From: Staphylococcus kloosii
Lineage (GTDB): Bacteria; Bacillota; Bacilli; Staphylococcales; Staphylococcaceae
Assembly: GCF_003019255.1 (NCBI RefSeq)
Contig: NZ_CP027846.1
Span: 682,001 to 746,000, forward strand
Direction: 5' to 3'
DNA: 64,000 nucleotides
This document shows, in pieces, positions 60,795 through 64,000 of this stretch (within the stretch, counting starts at the first letter, position 1; every line of letters begins with the position of its first letter). Made by a program: the position numbers and the translations under genes. The notes beneath the pieces are model-generated. The model was not told where the DNA came from. It searched no databases and was given only the letters and a program-made list of their open reading frames with translations.

Positions 60795-61670
60795 GTGGAT
60801 ATTAAACAAATGAATTACTTTGTAGAGGTAGTAAATCATGGTGGTATGACTAATGCGTCGAAGGCACTTTATATAGCGCAACCAACGATTAGTAAAGCAA
60901 TTAAAGATTTAGAAAATGAATTGTCGATGCCATTATTCGACCGCAGTAAAAGACAAATTGTACTAACGGACGCTGGTGAAATATTTTATAAGAAAAGTAA
61001 AGAAATTTTAGCCTTATATAATAATCTGCCTACTGAAATAAATAGTTTGTTAGGGCTTGAAACGGGGCATATAAGTATAGGATTGTCAGCAGTCATGAAT
61101 ATGAAGCAATTTATTAAATTATTAGGTGAATTCCATCAATTATATCCGAATGTGACTTATAATATGGTTGAAAATGGCGGCAAAATGATTGAAGCTCAAC
61201 TATTTAATGATGAAATTGATATAGGCATAACAACTATACCTGTTGACAGTACCATTTTTAATTCTATTCCTTTGTATCAAGAAGATTTAAAACTCGTACT
61301 TAATAGTGAACATAGATTAGCTAATAATAGTACTGTATCTATGTCTGAATTAAAGGAAGAAGATTTCATTTTATTTAATGAAGATTTTTACCTAAATGAC
61401 AAAATTAGAGAAACAGCAAAGAATGCAGGTTTTATACCTAAAACGATTTCCAAAATCTCGCAATGGAATTTCATAGATAATTTGTTAAATGCTCATTTGG
61501 GCGTTAGTATCCTACCTGAAAGTATTGTCCAAATGTTAGATAGCGATTTTAAAGCTATTAAATTTGATGATCCTTCAATGAAGTGGCAATTAGGCGTTAT
61601 TTGGAAAAAAGATAAATATCTCAGTCATGCAACGCGAAAATGGATTGACTTTATGGAACAAAGATTATAA
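60795..61670 (+). CDS. cidR: LysR-type regulator CidR
   Basis: A 291-residue LysR protein: N-terminal helix-turn-helix (about 1-60, MTNASKALYIAQPTISKAI) and a two-lobe effector domain (about 90-290). In S. aureus CidR activates cidABC and alsSD in response to acetate or pyruvate overflow. Start is GTG 60795, giving the usual MDIKQMNYFVEV beginning. It lies directly before cidABC in the same direction. Confidence 0.92.
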   Translation: MDIKQMNYFVEVVNHGGMTNASKALYIAQPTISKAIKDLENELSMPLFDRSKRQIVLTDAGEIFYKKSKEILALYNNLPTEINSLLGLETGHISIGLSAVMNMKQFIKLLGEFHQLYPNVTYNMVENGGKMIEAQLFNDEIDIGITTIPVDSTIFNSIPLYQEDLKLVLNSEHRLANNSTVSMSELKEEDFILFNEDFYLNDKIRETAKNAGFIPKTISKISQWNFIDNLLNAHLGVSILPESIVQMLDSDFKAIKFDDPSMKWQLGVIWKKDKYLSHATRKWIDFMEQRL

Positions 61671-61690
61671 ACCATATATAAATTTGACTG

Positions 61691-61779
61691 TATAATATAA
61701 GAGAGATGCAATAAGTGCACGAATGTTCAATTATTTTGGATTACTTAAATATAGTTTGTGGCTTATGTTAGCATCTCTC
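61691..61779 (+). promoter_or_regulatory. Promoter-like -10 and long hairpin in the cidR-cidA gap
   Basis: TATAAT (61691-61696) is followed at the expected start by a hairpin closed by GAGAGATGC (61701-61709) and GCATCTCTC (61771-61779), with more pairing inside (ATAAG with CTTAT). The T-run after it is weak. It may end cidR transcription, or be a leader or small RNA. Confidence 0.45.
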
Positions 61780-61936
61780 ATATTATATTAAGTAATGTAA
61801 GTAATCGTTTTCATAGAAAAAAGTAATGGATAGTATGTAAAATCAATATTTTTATTATGAGAGCTTTGGGCTTACAATAATAACTGTAATCAAAACAACC
61901 ACTGTTTAGAACCATTAAGAAAAGGGTGATTATTGA

Positions 61937-62323
61937 ATGCAGTTAGCTTTAAAAGTAGTCAAAATTATAATTCAAATTGCTGTAATTTCAGGAATAACGT
62001 ATTTAGGTAATGTCTTACAACAAGTATTGCATATACCGATTGCAGGTAGCATTGTTGGACTCGCACTATTTTTCTTATTATTACAATTCAAAGTAATTCC
62101 AGAAAAATGGGTTAAAGACGGCGCGAACTTCTTACTTGCAACAATGGTCTTTTTCTTTGTACCATCTGTCGTTGGTATAATGGATATTGCTTCGAATATT
62201 AATTTAAATTACATTGTATTTTTCTTACTAGTTATTGCCGGTACTTGTAGTGTGGCATTGATTTCAGGTTATATCGCTGAAAAAATGTTTAAAACTTCAG
62301 ATGGCAATAGTGGGAGTCATTAG
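61937..62323 (+). CDS. cidA: Holin-like protein CidA
   Basis: A 128-residue membrane protein with four helices, close to S. aureus CidA (GSIVGLALFFLLLQFK, VKDGANFLLATMVFFFVPSVVGIMD). It has holin-like character and influences murein hydrolase activity, cell death and biofilm, and perhaps by-product export. AAAGGGTG precedes the ATG. It is first in cidABC; cidB starts on the next base after its stop. Confidence 0.94.
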   Translation: MQLALKVVKIIIQIAVISGITYLGNVLQQVLHIPIAGSIVGLALFFLLLQFKVIPEKWVKDGANFLLATMVFFFVPSVVGIMDIASNINLNYIVFFLLVIAGTCSVALISGYIAEKMFKTSDGNSGSH

Positions 62324-63010
62324 ATGTTGATTTTACAAACATTCATCATGATTGCCTTAACAGTTGTAACTTATTTGATAGCCAAAAAGTTACAAGAAAA
62401 ATATAAACATCCATTATTAAATCCAGCGTTATTATCCTCATTATTTATCATTATTATCTTACTAATATTTAGTAAAGATTATAGTGATTATATGACAGGT
62501 GGAAAATGGATTAATTACTTGTTAAATTCAACGGTCGTTTGTTTAGCGTATCCGTTATATAAAAATAGAAAAATGATTTTACAACACGCTAATATTATTT
62601 TTACGAGCGTTATTGCAGCAGTAGTAATTAATTTCTTTCTGCTATTTATTACTTTAAAGCTATTAGGTTACTCAAAAGAAGTTATCGTAACTTTACTTCC
62701 TAGATCAATCACAGCTGCAGTAGGCATTGAATTATCACACCAACTCGGTGGAACAGATACAATTACTGTTATGTTTATTATATGTACAGGATTAATTGGT
62801 AGTATTTTAGGGGCATACTTGCTAAAACTAGCGAAATTCCAAACATCTATTGCCCGCGGATTAACTTACGGAAATTCATCTCACGCATTTGGTACAGCTA
62901 AAGCACTTGAACTTGATATCGAATCTGGTGCATTTAGCTCGATTGGTATGATATTAAATGCTATATTAAGTTCAATTATCATACCTATATTATTGTTATT
63001 ACTTTATTAA
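62324..63010 (+). CDS. cidB: CidB (LrgB/CidB family membrane protein)
   Basis: A 228-residue LrgB-family protein with six to eight helices and the family core LLPRSITAAVGIELSHQLGG and GNSSHAFGTAKALE. It partners CidA in programmed lysis control and possibly small-metabolite transport. Its ATG follows the cidA stop without a gap. Confidence 0.94.
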   Translation: MLILQTFIMIALTVVTYLIAKKLQEKYKHPLLNPALLSSLFIIIILLIFSKDYSDYMTGGKWINYLLNSTVVCLAYPLYKNRKMILQHANIIFTSVIAAVVINFFLLFITLKLLGYSKEVIVTLLPRSITAAVGIELSHQLGGTDTITVMFIICTGLIGSILGAYLLKLAKFQTSIARGLTYGNSSHAFGTAKALELDIESGAFSSIGMILNAILSSIIIPILLLLLY

Positions 63011-63096
63011 AACTATGAATTAAGCATTTATTTTGAAAGAAAAAAATCTAAATCGTATAATTTAAAACATTGAGTTTTTGAAAGGAGCTTTTTACT

Positions 63097-64000
63097 TTGG
63101 CAAAAATTAAAGGAAATCATGCATTAGTTAAAGCGCTACAAGCTTGGGACATAGATCATATTTATGGTATCCCAGGAGATTCAATCGACGCAGTCGTTGA
63201 TAGCTTGAGAACAGAAAGAAATAATATTGATTTTCTACATGTAAGACATGAGGAAGTTGGAAGCTTAGCAGCTGCAAGCTACACAAAATTAACTGGTAAA
63301 ATTGGTGTCGCGCTAAGTATTGGTGGACCAGGTGTCGTACACTTATTAAATGGTATGTATGATGCTAAGATGGATAATGTTCCTCAATTAATCTTAGCTG
63401 GCCAAACAAATTCAACTGAACTTGGAACTAAAGCCTTCCAAGAAACTGACATTTATAACATGGTTGAAGACGTATCTGTGTATAGACATCAAATTACTGA
63501 AAAAGATAAAGATATTTTTGGTATTGTCAATGAAGCTATTCGTACAGCATATGAAAAAAAAGGTGTAGCAGTACTAATATTACCTAATAACTTATTATCA
63601 CAAAAAGTTAAAGACACTACGAATACAAAAGTAGATACTGCACCTCCTGCTCGTGTAGCTCCAAAACCACGCAGTATTAAAAAAGCAGCAAAATTAATCG
63701 ATAAAAGTAAACGTCCGGTTATGATTATCGGTACTGGTGCTAAACACGCTAAAGATGAAGTAAGAGAATTTATTGAAGCGGCTAAAATACCTTCTATTAT
63801 TACTTTACCAGCAAAAGGTATTTTACCAGATTCACACCCTTATAATTTAGGGAACTTAGGTAAAATTGGTACTAAAGTATCTTATCAAACAATACAAGAT
63901 GCCGATCTATTAATCATGTTAGGTACTAACTATCCTTATGTTAACTATTTACCTAAGAAAAATATTAAAGCTATTCAAATCGACACTAACCCAGAAGCTA
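63097..64000 (+). CDS. cidC: Pyruvate oxidase CidC (partial, continues past the window)
   Basis: The first 301 residues of a TPP- and FAD-dependent pyruvate:quinone oxidoreductase that forms acetate and CO2 at the membrane. Visible are DHIYGIPGDSIDAVVDSL, the catalytic Glu in VRHEEVGSLAAASY, and the FAD domain start with GKIGTKVSYQTIQDAD. TTG 63097 is the start, with AAAGGAG about 10 bases upstream and the protein beginning MAKIKGNHALVKALQ as in other CidC. The C-terminal TPP domain lies outside the window. Confidence 0.93.
   Translation, partial: MAKIKGNHALVKALQAWDIDHIYGIPGDSIDAVVDSLRTERNNIDFLHVRHEEVGSLAAASYTKLTGKIGVALSIGGPGVVHLLNGMYDAKMDNVPQLILAGQTNSTELGTKAFQETDIYNMVEDVSVYRHQITEKDKDIFGIVNEAIRTAYEKKGVAVLILPNNLLSQKVKDTTNTKVDTAPPARVAPKPRSIKKAAKLIDKSKRPVMIIGTGAKHAKDEVREFIEAAKIPSIITLPAKGILPDSHPYNLGNLGKIGTKVSYQTIQDADLLIMLGTNYPYVNYLPKKNIKAIQIDTNPEA

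Noticed and set aside
60247..60881. Open frames of 73 and 95 codons around the CHAP gene and the cidR gap
   Set aside because: The first is a second frame of the CHAP gene, the second covers the cidR 5' end and the palindrome; neither has start signals.
61800..61813. cre-like AGTAATCGTTTTCA before cidA
   Set aside because: Two mismatches, including the purine before CG, and no promoter placed to match.

Overview
The window is a 64-kb piece of low-GC Firmicutes chromosome from a coagulase-negative Staphylococcus. The cid locus, the divergent mvaS / thiolase-mvaA pair, copAZ next to an aminotransferase, the CHAP and IsaA-type wall enzymes and the urease operon are all typical of the genus. The urease alpha subunit has Thr where nearly all ureases have the active-site-flap Cys. 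From memory this is known from S. xylosus and its relatives, so I favour the novobiocin-resistant saprophyticus/xylosus group. I cannot name the species. I see no phage, insertion sequence, CRISPR array, tRNA or rRNA.

Layout. 1-4.4 kb: a ketopantoate-reductase-like gene (minus), manA plus a ROK sugar kinase (plus), and a two-part ThrE-type exporter (minus). 4.5-7.2 kb: divergent metY and mccB sulfur amino acid genes, with a CodY-like box at the metY start site. 7.3-9.9 kb: a self-regulated ABC exporter with a TetR repressor and its operator. 10-22.5 kb: a urea and nickel block. ureABCEFGD (minus) diverges from a urea transporter, nikABCDE and a FhuD2-like lipoprotein (plus), so substrate uptake, cofactor metal uptake and the enzyme are encoded together. 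22.6-29.3 kb: a MarR regulator, a VOC protein, a HAD phosphatase, a 28-residue membrane peptide, a universal stress protein, pyrD, a fructosamine kinase and a family III CoA-transferase. 29.5-34.5 kb: secreted and wall functions (V8-type glutamyl endopeptidase, M23 peptidase, IsaA-like transglycosylase with a WalR box), a degenerate PTPS-family protein and a PTS EIIC-like membrane protein. 34.7-41.4 kb: an aminotransferase, copper efflux copA-copZ under a CsoR-type operator, and a Bce/Vra-type peptide-resistance ABC transporter. 41.8-49.9 kb: mostly transporters (DASS, DUF819, BCCT), an acetyltransferase, a DUF1445 protein and an acyltransferase. 50-56.3 kb: rocA with a perfect cre box, a MarR regulator divergent from ipdC, a NorB-like efflux pump and ogt. 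56.3-64 kb: mevalonate genes, a CHAP amidase, cidR and cidABC, with cidC running off the window end.

Regulatory sites are unusually legible here: candidate boxes for CodY, CcpA, CsoR, WalR, a local TetR and a local MarR sit where their promoters would place them. The least explained items are a structured dispersed repeat present twice, several long perfect palindromes, a FhuD2 homologue with changed ligand residues inside the nickel operon, and a PTPS homologue without its metal and catalytic residues. Some start codons were moved from the longest open frame because of Shine-Dalgarno spacing; this is stated in each entry. No database search was possible, so comparisons with S. aureus are from memory.
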